This document shows, one piece after another, positions 22,345 through 30,915 of a stretch of DNA of 46,341 nt. The DNA is from an uncultured Rhodospira sp. (GTDB taxonomy: Bacteria > Pseudomonadota > Alphaproteobacteria > Rhodospirillales > Rhodospirillaceae), in assembly GCF_937138205.1 (NCBI RefSeq), contig NZ_CAKZOT010000006.1, forward strand, positions 1-46,341, read 5' to 3'. Position numbers and translations under genes: made by a program. How positions within the stretch are numbered: the first letter of the stretch is position 1; each line of letters begins with the position of its first letter. Below the pieces are notes generated by a model. It saw only the letters and a list, made by a program, of their open reading frames with translations. It ran no database searches and was not told the origin of the DNA.

Positions 22345-22611
22345 CAGCGCCTGCTGGACCAGCCGGTCCACCACCGTCGGGATGCCAAGGAGGCGCATCC
22401 CGCCGCCGTTCGGCTTCGGGTTCTCCACCTTGCGCACCGCCTTCGGCTGGGTGCGGCCGGCCAACAGGACGTCCTTGAGGGCTGGCCAGTGGACCTTCAG
22501 GTGCTCTCCCAGGTCCGCGACGGTCATGCCATCCACGCCCGCCGCGCCCGTGTTGGAGACCACCCGACGGTAGGCCGCCCACATGTTCTCCCGGCTGACA
22601 ACCGCGTCCAT
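22345..22611 (-). pseudogene. ltrA: Group II intron reverse transcriptase/maturase, N-terminal fragment
   Basis: The peptide starting MDAVVSRENMWAAYRRVVSNTGAAGVDGMTV is the RT-0/RT-1 region of group II intron-encoded proteins, followed by VRKVENPKPNGGGMRLLGIPTVVDRLVQQALHH (RT-1 to RT-2). The reading then diverges and stops at 22318, before the catalytic YADD domain. It is a dead fragment. It may derive from the same kind of intron as the 5' piece at 6696-7346. Confidence 0.88.
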
Positions 22612-22727
22612 CAGCCCGGATTCCGCGTCCGGTCGGGAGCCCCCCGGGCACCCAAGTCGCCCGGACCGCCACCACAGCGGACCGGACAGCGCCAGTCACG
22701 GCGCTACGCGCCATGCTTGGCGCACCG

Positions 22728-22760
22728 AAAAAAACCCCGGAAACCGAACGGCTTCCGGGG
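22728..22760 (-). terminator. Intrinsic terminator on the minus strand
   Basis: CCCCGGAAGCC and GGTTTCCGGGG form a strong stem with a small loop, followed on the minus strand by seven T. It lies about 295 bp beyond the M16 gene stop and may end that operon or a small RNA encoded in between. Confidence 0.85.
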
Positions 22761-22850
22761 CAAGTGGAACAGGGAGGTTTCACGTCTGGGAGACGTCGGG
22801 AACCTGTCCAGGACAGGACCCGCACCGGATGAAACATCCGATGACCCGTG
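22728..22850 (-). ncRNA. Candidate small RNA with serial hairpins
   Basis: Reading the minus strand, three compact hairpins occur in series before the terminator: CGGATG-TTT-CATCCG (22826-22840), CCTGTCCTGGACAGG (22803-22817) and ACGTCT-CCC-AGACGT (22782-22796). A single-stranded CCTCCCTGTTCCACTTG stretch follows, then the terminator stem and T-run. No ORF is plausible here. This is the layout of an Hfq-type trans-acting RNA or the structured 3' UTR of the M16 operon. The 5' end is unknown. Confidence 0.45.
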
Positions 22851-23053
22851 GCGTCCACACCGACAGACCAACCCCATCGGGCTGGCGCGGCCGCGTGAGA
22901 CGCAAACCCTTGGCGAACGACGCCACACCCGTGAAAATATGAAGCCGGAGCGGCCAAGACCACATCTTTTTGCGGGTAATGGGTATGCGGCGGAAGCATG
23001 GCTCCGGGCGCGTGGTGGGCGGGGCGGCCGGCCGGTCGCCCGCCCACGCCCCA

Positions 23054-24388
23054 TCAGTGCGAGGCCTCGGCGATGCCCTCCGGCTGGCCAACAATGACGG
23101 TGGTCAGCGCCTCCGGGGTCAGCAGGCGCGCCGCGACGCGCCGGGCGTCCTCCAGGGTCACGGCCTCGATATGGTCGTTGCGCCGGTCCAGATAGGACGG
23201 CGGCAGGTCCTCGTCCTGCATGGCCACCAACATGCGGGCGATGGCCTGCGTCGAGGTGAAACGCATTGGCCACGCCCCCGTCAGATAGGTCTTGGCGTCG
23301 GCCAGATCCTCGGCCGTCGGCCCCTCCTCGGCCATGCGGCGCCATTCGGCCTTGACCAGGTCCAGGGACTCGCCGACCCGGGCGTTGGCCGTGGCCACCC
23401 CGCCGATCCACAGCGCCGCGTGGTCCATCGGCACCAGATAGCTGTAGACCGAATAGGCCAGCCCGCGCTTCTCCCGCACCTCCTCCATCAGGCGCGAGGA
23501 AAAACCGCCGCCGCCGAGGATGTAGTTGACCACGTAGGCCGCGTACCAGTCCGGGTCCGAACGGGCGATGCCGCCATGGCCGAACATGGCCACGCTCTGC
23601 GGCAGCGGCCGGTCAATCACCAGCGTACGCCCGTCGGCGCGGGGATCAACCTGCGATACGGCGGGCAGATCGGACGTGGCCGGCAGCGCGCCGAACACAT
23701 CGTCCACCAGCCGGGCCAGCCGCTCCGGCGTGATATCGCCGGTCGCGCCGATCAGAAGCCGGTCGCGCACCAGATGGCGGCGGGCGAACGCCTCCAGGTC
23801 GTCCCGGGTGATGGCGGCGATGCTCTCCGGCGTCCCTTCCACAGGGCGGCTGTAGGGGTGATCGGGAAACAGCGCCGCGTACCAGGCCCGCCGCGCGATG
23901 TCGTTCGGGTCGGTCTCGTCATAGCGCAGCCCGGCCAGCACCTGGCCCCGGATGCGTTCGACCGCGTCCGGATCGAACCGGGGTTCGGTCAGCGCCAGCC
24001 GCAGCAAGGCCACGGCCTCGTCGAGGTGCTCCGTCAGCGTGCGAAGGGTGCCGTGAAGCGAATCCCGGCCGGCGTCGAAGTCCAGCTCGATGGCCAGATC
24101 AGCCAGCCGCCGCTGGAACGCCCGCGAGTCCAGGTCGCCCGCTCCCTCGTCCAACAGGCCCGACACCATATGGGCCAGTCCAGCCCGGCCGTCGGGATCG
24201 AGCGCCGCGCCGCCCTTGAAGGCGAACTCCAGGGTCACCAGCGGGTTGGTGTGGTCCTCGACCAGCCACGCCTGAAGGCCGCCGGGGCTGTCGACGATCT
24301 CGACGTCGATGGCGCGCGCGACCGGCGCGGTCATCATGACCCCCACCAGCACCAGGGCCGAGAGGACGCTACGGACCGGGATGAACAT
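23054..24388 (-). CDS. M16 family peptidase-like protein, non-catalytic subunit
   Basis: The 444-aa protein has a signal peptide (MFIPVRSVLSALVLVGVMMTAPVARA) and M16 fold halves. In place of the zinc motif HXXEH it has GLAHMVSGLLDEGAGD, so it lacks catalytic residues, like the partner subunit of heterodimeric M16B peptidases. The C-terminal half keeps the glycine-rich and R/Y region (GGGGFSSRLMEEVREKRGLAYSVYS). A GTG nine bases earlier is possible, but the ATG at 24388 is better spaced from AAAGG. It lies 11 bp after the catalytic partner gene; the two should work together in the periplasm. Confidence 0.92.
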   Translation of the reverse strand: MFIPVRSVLSALVLVGVMMTAPVARAIDVEIVDSPGGLQAWLVEDHTNPLVTLEFAFKGGAALDPDGRAGLAHMVSGLLDEGAGDLDSRAFQRRLADLAIELDFDAGRDSLHGTLRTLTEHLDEAVALLRLALTEPRFDPDAVERIRGQVLAGLRYDETDPNDIARRAWYAALFPDHPYSRPVEGTPESIAAITRDDLEAFARRHLVRDRLLIGATGDITPERLARLVDDVFGALPATSDLPAVSQVDPRADGRTLVIDRPLPQSVAMFGHGGIARSDPDWYAAYVVNYILGGGGFSSRLMEEVREKRGLAYSVYSYLVPMDHAALWIGGVATANARVGESLDLVKAEWRRMAEEGPTAEDLADAKTYLTGAWPMRFTSTQAIARMLVAMQDEDLPPSYLDRRNDHIEAVTLEDARRVAARLLTPEALTTVIVGQPEGIAEASH

Positions 24389-24399
24389 CGAACGCACCT

Positions 24400-25815
24400 T
24401 TAACTGGAGGTCGCGGGAAGCAACACGCCCGTCGCGCTGCTGGTGTTTTCGGTGAACACGGCCCGGGCGGCGGCCATGACGTCGTCCGGCGTTACGGCGG
24501 CGATGTCCTCGGGCCAGCGCTCGACCTGCTCCAGGGTGGCGCCGGTGGCCAGGGCGCTGCCGATGATGCGGGCGACGCCGAACACGTTGTCGCGCGTGAA
24601 GACGACCGACGCCCGTAGGCGGCGCTTGGCGCTCTCGACCTCCTCGGCCGTGACGCCGTCGGCCAACAGGCGCGCGATTTCGCCGTCGATGGCGTCGCCG
24701 ACCTGGGCGGCTGTATGCCCCTCCGCCGGCGAGCCGTAGACGGAGAACGTGCCGAAGTCCACGGCGCGGCCCCGATAATGCGCCCCGGCGGACACGGCCA
24801 CGCCGTCCTCGACCACCAGGCGCTCGTAAAGCCGGCTGACCGGTCCGCCGCCCAGGATTTCCCCCAGCACCTGCAAGGCCGGGTACAGGTCCATCTCGCC
24901 AACGTTACGGCTGGGCGCGATGCTGCGCCGCCACCAGGTCGCCTGGGCAACCTGCGGGTGGTGCATGGTCACGGTCACGTCGGCCGGGGGCGGCAGGTCC
25001 AGCACGCGCTCCCGCGCCGGCGTCTCGGGCGCCGCCGGCACCCGGCCATAGGTGCGCTCGGCGATCGGGCGCAGCTCGTCCACCGTCACGGCGCCGGCCA
25101 CCACCACGATGGCGTTGTTGGGCGCATAGAACCGGTCGTAGAAGTCCAGCGCGTCCTGACGGGTCAAGGCCGCCAGTTCGTGCGCCCAGCCGATGATCGG
25201 GTTCTTGTAGGGGTGGACCACCCACAACGCCTGATCCAGGCGCTCGCCCAGCAGGGCCGAGGGCTCGTTCTCGGTGCGGCTGAGGCGTTCCTCGATGACG
25301 ACGGCACGCTCGGTCAGGACATCGTCCTCGGCCAGCCGCAGGTTGGCCATGCGGTCGGCCTCCATCTCCATGACCAGCTCCAGCCGGTCGCGGGCGATGT
25401 TCTGGTAGTAGCCCGTGTAGTCGCTGCTGGTGAAGGCGTTGTCGCGGCCGCCGTTGCGGGCGATGATCTTGGAGAACGCGCCCGGCGGGATCGACTCCGT
25501 GCCCTTGAACATCAGGTGTTCCAGCAGGTGAGCGATGCCCGACTTGCCGGGGGGCTCGTCGGCGGCGCCGACCTTGTACCAAACCATATGAGTCACGACG
25601 GGCACGCGGTGGTTCTCGACCACCACCACCTGAAGGCCGTTGTCGAGGGTGAAGCTCTCGGCGTCGAAGGTCCCGGCGCGGGCCGGGGACAGCAGCACCA
25701 GCAGGGTGAGCACCATCAGCGCCGTGACGGCCAGCCCCAGGCGGGCGCGGGCCTCGACGGCGCGAGACGCGGCGATGGCGCGGGATCGGGACGGGGAACG
25801 AGGAGGACGAGGCAT
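24400..25815 (-). CDS. M16 family zinc metallopeptidase, catalytic subunit
   Basis: The 471-aa protein carries the inverted zinc motif HLLEH in SGIAHLLEHLMFKGT, and a downstream Glu in the ERAVVIEERLSR segment completes zinc binding. An N-terminal hydrophobic segment after a basic stretch (ARLGLAVTALMVLTLLVLLSPARAG) is a long signal peptide. M16B enzymes degrade peptides in the periplasm. The following gene encodes the inactive partner. Confidence 0.94.
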   Translation of the reverse strand: MPRPPRSPSRSRAIAASRAVEARARLGLAVTALMVLTLLVLLSPARAGTFDAESFTLDNGLQVVVVENHRVPVVTHMVWYKVGAADEPPGKSGIAHLLEHLMFKGTESIPPGAFSKIIARNGGRDNAFTSSDYTGYYQNIARDRLELVMEMEADRMANLRLAEDDVLTERAVVIEERLSRTENEPSALLGERLDQALWVVHPYKNPIIGWAHELAALTRQDALDFYDRFYAPNNAIVVVAGAVTVDELRPIAERTYGRVPAAPETPARERVLDLPPPADVTVTMHHPQVAQATWWRRSIAPSRNVGEMDLYPALQVLGEILGGGPVSRLYERLVVEDGVAVSAGAHYRGRAVDFGTFSVYGSPAEGHTAAQVGDAIDGEIARLLADGVTAEEVESAKRRLRASVVFTRDNVFGVARIIGSALATGATLEQVERWPEDIAAVTPDDVMAAARAVFTENTSSATGVLLPATSS

Positions 25816-26096
25816 CGACGGACCTGTTCGCGGACGGGTGAGGGGGTGAAGGCTATATGGGATGACCGGGCGGTGGGCTCAACGCCAGAGACCGCACTCT
25901 GCTCTTTCCTCCGCCGGCGGGTTGTCGTCGGCGCGCAGCGTCGGACGAGGCGGTTCCGGGCGCGAGTGCAACGCCAGCCAGGCCGCCGCACCGGCTCGGG
26001 CCGGCCCTGCGCTCGCGGACTTGACAGCCGCGCCCGGGGGTTGGCAGGTAGCCTCATCTCCCGCCCCGCCTTTTCCGCGACGAACAAGGACCCGCC

Positions 26097-26870
26097 ATGT
26101 TCATTCCCTTGCGCACCACCGAGCCCTCGCACCGGCTGTTCACGCCGCACGCCGATTACAAGATGGCGCGGAGCCAGCCCATCGTGCCGCTCGCCCGGAC
26201 CGAGGTGCCCCGCGCGGTGCTGGCGTTTCCGATCGCCTTTCAGGCCACCGCCGAAGGCGCGTCCCTGGTGGCGGTCATGGGCCTGACCACCGAACGCAAC
26301 CTGTTCGTCACCGCTGACAACCGGTGGGCCGGCGCCTATGTCCCGGCCATCTTTCGCGGCTACCCGTTCGCGCTGGGCAACACCGAGGACGGCCGCCAGG
26401 TGGTCTGCATTGACGAGGACAGCGGATGCCTACGCGAGGGTCCGGGCGCAAAGCCCCTGTTCGACGAGAACGATCAGCCGGCCCCGTTCCTGCGCGAGAT
26501 CATGGGGTTCCTGCAGCAACTGGCCCGTGACCGGCAGGCCACGATGGCGGGGGTCGCCACCCTGGAAAAACATGGCCTGCTGGAGGCGTGGCCGATCACC
26601 ATCAAGGCCGGCGAAAGGGAAACCAACGTCACCGGTCTGCTGCGCATCAACGAAAGCGCGCTGAACGCCCTCGAACCGGCCGCGCTGGCCGAGGTCCGCG
26701 ACGCCGGCGCCCTGCCGATCGCCTATGGGCAGTTGTACTCGATGGGCCACCTGCGCCTGTTGGGCAAGATGGCGGAAGCGCACGCCAAGGCCGCCGAGCA
26801 GATGCAGCAGAAGATGCACGAGAACGCGTCCATGTTCCGCGACGACGACATCTCGTTCAACTTCGACTGA
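26097..26870 (+). CDS. SapC-family protein
   Basis: The 257-aa protein matches the SapC family (PF07277), found in proteobacteria and once linked to S-layer secretion in Campylobacter. Recognisable segments are [18 protein letters not shown] and [43 protein letters not shown]. There is no signal peptide, so it is probably cytoplasmic. The function remains uncertain. Its stop overlaps the convergent gshB by 14 bp. AAGGA lies 9 bases before the ATG. Confidence 0.85.
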   Translation: MFIPLRTTEPSHRLFTPHADYKMARSQPIVPLARTEVPRAVLAFPIAFQATAEGASLVAVMGLTTERNLFVTADNRWAGAYVPAIFRGYPFALGNTEDGRQVVCIDEDSGCLREGPGAKPLFDENDQPAPFLREIMGFLQQLARDRQATMAGVATLEKHGLLEAWPITIKAGERETNVTGLLRINESALNALEPAALAEVRDAGALPIAYGQLYSMGHLRLLGKMAEAHAKAAEQMQQKMHENASMFRDDDISFNFD

Positions 26871-27816
26871 TCCCCTCTGTCGCCCGTGTCTCGATGGCGT
26901 CCCACAGCGGGGCCTCCAGGCGCGGCCCGCCCAGGCGGGCAATCTCCTGCAGGCCGGTCGGCGAGGTCACGTTGATCTCGGTCAGATAATCGCCGATCAC
27001 GTCGATGCCGACGAAGACCAGGCCGCGCGCCCGCAACTCCGGGCCGATGGTGGCGCAGATCTCGCGGTCGCGCGGGGTCAACTGCGTCTCCACCGGGCGG
27101 CCGCCGACGTGCATGTTGGAGCGCGCCTCGCCCGCCGCCGGAATGCGGTTGATGGCCCCCATGGCCTCGCCGTCCACCAGGATGATGCGCTTGTCGCCGG
27201 CGCGGATCTCGGGCAGGTAGCGCTGGACCATCAGCGGCTCGCGTGAGATGGACGCGAACATCTCCAGCAGGGCGCCCAGGTTCTCGTCGTCCGGCTTCAG
27301 GTGGAACACACCGGCGCCGCCGTTGCCGAACAGCGGCTTGATGATGATGTCCTTGTGCTCGGCGCGGAAGTCCTTGATCTCCGCCACGTCGGCGCTGATC
27401 AGCGTCGGCGGCATCAGGTCGGGCCAGCGGCACACGAACAGCTTTTCCGGCGCGCCCCTCACCTCGGCCGGGTCGTTGACCACCAGGGTCCGGGGGTGGA
27501 TATGCTCCAGGATGTGCGTGGCGGTGATGTAGCTCATGTCGAACGGCGGGTCCTGGCGCATCATCACCACGTCCACCGTCGACAGATCGAGGGTTTGCGG
27601 GTCCCCAAGCGTGAAGTGCCCGCCCACGTGCCGCCGCACGGTCAGCGGCCGGGCGCGCGCCAGCACGCGGCCGTCGCGAAAGGACAGGTCACGCGGCAGG
27701 TAGTGCCACAGGCGATGGCCGCGCGCCTGCGCCTCCAGCGCCAGCACGAAGGTGCTGTCGGCATTGATGTCGATGGTCTCGATGGGGTCCATCTGAAAGG
27801 CGACGGACAGGGACAT
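26857..27816 (-). CDS. gshB: Glutathione synthetase
   Basis: The 319-aa ATP-grasp enzyme joins glycine to gamma-glutamylcysteine in the last step of glutathione synthesis. The N-terminal domain begins [34 protein letters not shown], a strong family signature. ATP-grasp parts include [35 protein letters not shown] and the metal-binding [12 protein letters not shown]. The ATG at 27816 fits; the longer frame runs into tandem repeats. It converges with SapC and overlaps it by 14 bp. Confidence 0.96.
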   Translation of the reverse strand: MSLSVAFQMDPIETIDINADSTFVLALEAQARGHRLWHYLPRDLSFRDGRVLARARPLTVRRHVGGHFTLGDPQTLDLSTVDVVMMRQDPPFDMSYITATHILEHIHPRTLVVNDPAEVRGAPEKLFVCRWPDLMPPTLISADVAEIKDFRAEHKDIIIKPLFGNGGAGVFHLKPDDENLGALLEMFASISREPLMVQRYLPEIRAGDKRIILVDGEAMGAINRIPAAGEARSNMHVGGRPVETQLTPRDREICATIGPELRARGLVFVGIDVIGDYLTEINVTSPTGLQEIARLGGPRLEAPLWDAIETRATEGISRS

Positions 27817-27911
27817 GGGAGGGGCCTCCGAGAGAACAGCGCACGGGCGCCGGATCGTATCGCCGCCCGCGCGGCCTGTCATGCGGAACCCTCGGGCTCC
27901 GCTTGTACCTT

Positions 27912-27977
27912 CTGACGTCTGGCGGGAGTACAACTCCCGCCCGGCTGACGTCTGGCGGGAGTGGTACTCCCGCCCGG
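27912..27977. repeat. Two tandem 33-bp hairpin repeats
   Basis: Each unit is CTGACGTCTGGCGGGAGT, three loop bases, then ACTCCCGCCCGG, with the nine-base arms GGCGGGAGT and ACTCCCGCC exactly complementary. Only the loop differs (ACA and GGT). The pair lies 95-160 bp upstream of gshB. Confidence 0.9.
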
Positions 27978-28044
27978 AACCGATTCCAGAATAACCTGAG
28001 GGAGAACGGGGAACCCCATTTCCATGATCGTCCTTGCGCAAAAC

Positions 28045-28059
28045 TAACCCAGAGGGTTA
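28045..28059. promoter_or_regulatory. Candidate operator of the 28.1-kb toxin-antitoxin pair
   Basis: TAACCC-AGA-GGGTTA is a perfect inverted repeat ending 9 bases before the toxin start codon, a usual place for antitoxin autoregulation. Confidence 0.55.
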
Positions 28060-28068
28060 CGTTGGGGT

Positions 28069-28422
28069 ATGGAAAGCGGCCCGCTGGTGACCATCGTCGA
28101 GACGCGCGCCTTCATCTCCCGTGCGGCGGACCTGATGGATGAGGACGACCGCGACGCCCTAAAAACGATGCTGGCGGCAGACCCCGAATGCGGCGCGGTG
28201 ATGCGCGGAACCGGCGGGGTTCGCAAGGTACGGGTGGCCCTGCAAGGGCGCGGCAAGAGCGGCGGAGCGCGGGTGGTCTACTACTACCGGAACGAGGCCA
28301 TGCCGCTGTTCCTGTTGACCGTCTTCGCCAAGAACGAGAAGGACAACCTGTCCCGTGCCGAGCGAAACGACCTGGCGGCGCTGGTTCAGGTGCTCGTGGA
28401 CACGTATGGGAAACGACCATGA
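28069..28422 (+). CDS. RelE/HigB2-type toxin
   Basis: The 117-aa protein belongs to the RelE-like HigB-2 group: VTIVETRAFISRAADLMDEDDRDALKTMLAADPECGAVMRGTGGVRKVRVAL, then GKSGGARVVYYYRNEAMPLFLLTVFAKNEKDNLS. The basic VRKVR and Tyr-rich YYY segments form the usual ribosome-facing RNase site. It precedes its HTH partner and overlaps it by ATGA, so they are coupled. An inverted-repeat operator lies just upstream. Confidence 0.9.
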   Translation: MESGPLVTIVETRAFISRAADLMDEDDRDALKTMLAADPECGAVMRGTGGVRKVRVALQGRGKSGGARVVYYYRNEAMPLFLLTVFAKNEKDNLSRAERNDLAALVQVLVDTYGKRP

Positions 28423-28712
28423 CCAAGGCTTTCGAGGCGATCCGCGACGGGTTGGAAGACGCCATTGCTTATGGCCAGGGCGACGCAACCCGCGCACGCG
28501 AGACGGTGGTTGAGGCCGAGCGGGCGGACGTGGCCGCGATTCGCGCGCGCCTGGGCATGAGCCAGCCCGCCTTTGCCGGGGCCTTGTCCGTGTCGCTGTC
28601 CACGGTCCGCAAGTGGGAACAGGGGCAGCGCGTTCCGAGCGGCGCGGCGCGGGTGCTGTTGCGCGTCATGGAGCGGGAACCGGACGCGGTGCGCCGCGCC
28701 CTGGGGCGGTAA
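28419..28712 (+). CDS. HTH-domain antitoxin (HigA2-like)
   Basis: The 97-aa protein has a C-terminal XRE helix-turn-helix (VAAIRARLGMSQPAFAGALSVSLSTVRKWEQGQRVPSGAARVLLRVMEREP). The N-terminal helix (FEAIRDGLEDAIAYGQGD) probably binds the toxin. It should neutralise the toxin and repress the operon through the TAACCC/GGGTTA site. It overlaps the toxin gene by ATGA. Confidence 0.92.
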   Translation: MTKAFEAIRDGLEDAIAYGQGDATRARETVVEAERADVAAIRARLGMSQPAFAGALSVSLSTVRKWEQGQRVPSGAARVLLRVMEREPDAVRRALGR

Positions 28713-28791
28713 CAACCGCAATCCGGATGCAACCGCCATTCAGCAAGCAGGGCCGGCCGGGCTGTCGGTGGACGGGCATCTCGGGTGCCGA

Positions 28792-28871
28792 GAGCAGATC
28801 GTGAACAATCTGAATCACCTCGTGTTTCAGATTGTTCACGTGAATCTGCTCTAAATCAAATAGTTAGGGCG
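28792..28871 (-). repeat. 80-bp hairpin repeat, copy B
   Basis: This is the inverted copy of 61-140, with six differences in 80 bases. One stem pair (A-T instead of T-A) changes on both arms, so the hairpin is preserved. It lies between a toxin-antitoxin pair and the caspase-fold-like gene. Confidence 0.85.
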
Positions 28872-28907
28872 GTGTTGAACCCCCAGCCGGCCGGACGACT
28901 GGACCCC

Positions 28908-29552
28908 TCACCACACCGATCCGGCGGTCTCCTTGGCCCAGGTCCAGGCCTGATCGGTCGCCTTGTCCATCCGGACCACCTTGGCCGAGACGTACTTGCC
29001 CACATTGAGGGGCTCGTACAGGGTCTCGCAACCCGAGGCGGAACACTTCAGGTTGGCGCTCCCCTTGAACGAATCGCCGCCCACACGGAAGTAGTCGCAG
29101 CCATAGACCGTGCAGCCCGTCAGGCCGGCAATGGTGGTCAGCGTCTTCGGCTCCTTGCCCATGCTGCAGGCGAGGAAGTAGATCGCGCCGTCGGCCGCCA
29201 TGCGCCGACCCAGCCGCAGGAACAACGGCCGGAAGTCCGGCTTGCCGTCCTTGCTGCTCGGCACCGAATCCACCTCGCTGGGGCCCAGCGCCGTGCGGCC
29301 GATGTGCATCCCGCCCGACCAGCCGTGGCCGACGAAATGCAGGCTGTCGATGCGCCGTTGGCGTTTGAACGACCACTTGATGGCGGCGTCGATCATGCGT
29401 TGGCCGTCGGTCATTTCCAGGATATCGACGGCGTAGTCGTCTTCGGTGGCCGAGTTCCAGGCGGCGCGGTAGCCCAGCCGGATCTGGTTGCTCCACTGGT
29501 AGACGTCGAAGGCGCTTTCCCGGGGATTGACGCAGTACACTTCGTACGGCAC
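28908..29552 (-). CDS. Putative caspase-fold (clan CD-like) protein, DUF4347-like
   Basis: The 214-aa protein has no family I can name firmly. It has a His-Cys dyad in the arrangement of clan CD peptidases: SLHFVGHGWSGG with His76 after a hydrophobic strand, and IYFLACSMGK with Cys129 after another. The rest resembles DUF4347/CHAT-like domains (a strand of TGCTVYGCDYF, then a pore-like GDSFKGSANL). No signal peptide or transmembrane segment is seen. The GTG at 29552 is chosen because GGAGA lies 6-7 bases before it; a GTG at 29558 is too close. It stands alone beside a repeat and a toxin-antitoxin pair. Peptidase activity is a hypothesis. Confidence 0.6.
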   Translation of the reverse strand: MPYEVYCVNPRESAFDVYQWSNQIRLGYRAAWNSATEDDYAVDILEMTDGQRMIDAAIKWSFKRQRRIDSLHFVGHGWSGGMHIGRTALGPSEVDSVPSSKDGKPDFRPLFLRLGRRMAADGAIYFLACSMGKEPKTLTTIAGLTGCTVYGCDYFRVGGDSFKGSANLKCSASGCETLYEPLNVGKYVSAKVVRMDKATDQAWTWAKETAGSVW

Positions 29553-29658
29553 GGGCACTCTCCATCGGCTGCAACCGCTTGACGCTGCCAGCCGGTGGTC
29601 CGGGGTCTCAACCACAAACCGGATGCGGGAAACGGCCGGACGGTGGTGGTGTCCACCG

Positions 29659-30123
29659 TTAGTCCGCGTTTGCGCTCGCCTTCTCCTCCCACCCCCCGCG
29701 CTCGGTCTGTTGCCAGTAGTGCAGGGTGTGTCCGCCGTCGCGCGCCGCCGTCCAGCGCGTCCGCGCCGCCGCCACGGCGGTCTCGTCGCGGCCGTCGAAC
29801 AGGTCCAGCACGCGGTCCCAGGCGGCCGGATCGGCCACCGTCATGCCCTCGGTCAGCACCGCCAGCGTGGCGTCGTTGGGGCGTTCCTCCTGGTCGCTCA
29901 ACCAGATCGGCTGGTGCTCGGCATAGCCATCGTCGCGGCAGCCGTGCGGCAGCCAGCTGTTGGGGTCGAACGTCCACAGCAGGGTGTTGAGCGCGCGCAC
30001 CCGGTCCATCGAGGCGGCCAGGACCAGCGCCCGCGCCCCGCTGGCATAGGCCCGGGTCAGCAGCCGAGGCAAGGCGCGCTCCAGCGGCCAGTGGTACAGG
30101 TGGTAGAAATCGACGCGCGCCAT
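29659..30123 (-). CDS. holC: DNA polymerase III chi subunit
   Basis: The 154-aa protein links the clamp-loader to single-strand DNA-binding protein. It shows the HolC pattern: VDFYHLYHWPLERALPRLLTRAYASGARALVLAASMDRVRALNTLLWTFDPNSWLPHGCRDDGYAEHQPIWLSD. It lies 43 bp after a GNAT gene on the same strand, so the two may be cotranscribed. Confidence 0.93.
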   Translation of the reverse strand: MARVDFYHLYHWPLERALPRLLTRAYASGARALVLAASMDRVRALNTLLWTFDPNSWLPHGCRDDGYAEHQPIWLSDQEERPNDATLAVLTEGMTVADPAAWDRVLDLFDGRDETAVAAARTRWTAARDGGHTLHYWQQTERGGWEEKASANAD

Positions 30124-30166
30124 GGGGTCAGGCCGGCCCGGTTGAGGGTGGGGGGGAACGCCCCAC

Positions 30167-30715
30167 CTATACCGCATCCAGGTCGAGAACGAACGGGTAG
30201 AAGCGCAGCCCCCGGTCCGTGCGCGCCTCCGCCTCCAGCGGCCGGAATCCCAGGCGGGCGTAGAACCCGCGCGCGTAGGGCGTGGCGCGCACCCGGATCG
30301 TCCGCGCGGACGGTGCCTCGGCTCGCAGCCGCCGCAGCGTCTCCACCAGTAGGCGCCGCCCGAGACCACGTCCCTGCCGGTCGCCGTGAACGTAGAGCAG
30401 CGTCAGGTAGCCATCCCGGTGCATCTCGCACACGCCCAGAATGGCGCCGTGCCGCTCGGCGACGGTCACGACGCTGCCGGCCTCAAGGCGCGCGCGCAGG
30501 GCCGGGGCGGCCACGAAGTCGCCGAACACGCGGTGCCCTTCGGGCGTGTTGTCGATGGCGTTGAAGGTGTCGTACTGGCTCAGCAGGAAATCGCGCATCG
30601 GCCCGACGTCGGCCGTGGTCGCCGGCCGCAGGAGAATGCCGTCGCGCGGGACGGCGCGGCGGGTCTCCGGCCTCGGGGTGTGTGCGAACGGACGCGGCGG
30701 GGCGGCCAGACTCAT
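30167..30715 (-). CDS. GNAT-family N-acetyltransferase
   Basis: The 182-aa protein shows the GNAT fold: LLRPATTADVGPMRDFLLS at the start, a central strand GVCEMHRDGYLTLLYVHGDRQGRGLGRRLLVETLRR holding the acetyl-CoA pyrophosphate loop (QGRGLG), and ARGFYARLGFRPLE at the C-terminus. The substrate is unknown. The N-terminal 25 residues are Pro/Arg-rich and not conserved, so a later start is possible. The downstream gene is holC. Confidence 0.87.
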   Translation of the reverse strand: MSLAAPPRPFAHTPRPETRRAVPRDGILLRPATTADVGPMRDFLLSQYDTFNAIDNTPEGHRVFGDFVAAPALRARLEAGSVVTVAERHGAILGVCEMHRDGYLTLLYVHGDRQGRGLGRRLLVETLRRLRAEAPSARTIRVRATPYARGFYARLGFRPLEAEARTDRGLRFYPFVLDLDAV

Positions 30716-30915
30716 GACCGGACACGGTCCCAGGCAGGGGGTGGGCGAGGGGAGCGGCCCTCAGGCAGTGCTTGTCTGCCCTCCGCCGCGCGGTTAGGAA
30801 GGACGGGATCGGTCGCGGCCCGCTCCCACGGCCCCATCATAGCCGATCCATTGGTTTAAGAACATTTGATAAGCCGGCTTTTTCAAACAACAGTTCCAAT
30901 GACGGACCGTTGCCC

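Noticed and set aside
22728-22980. 6S or SRP RNA gene
   Set aside because: The long 6S bulge-and-stem layout and the SRP apical loop are not present. Only a generic small RNA with terminator can be supported.
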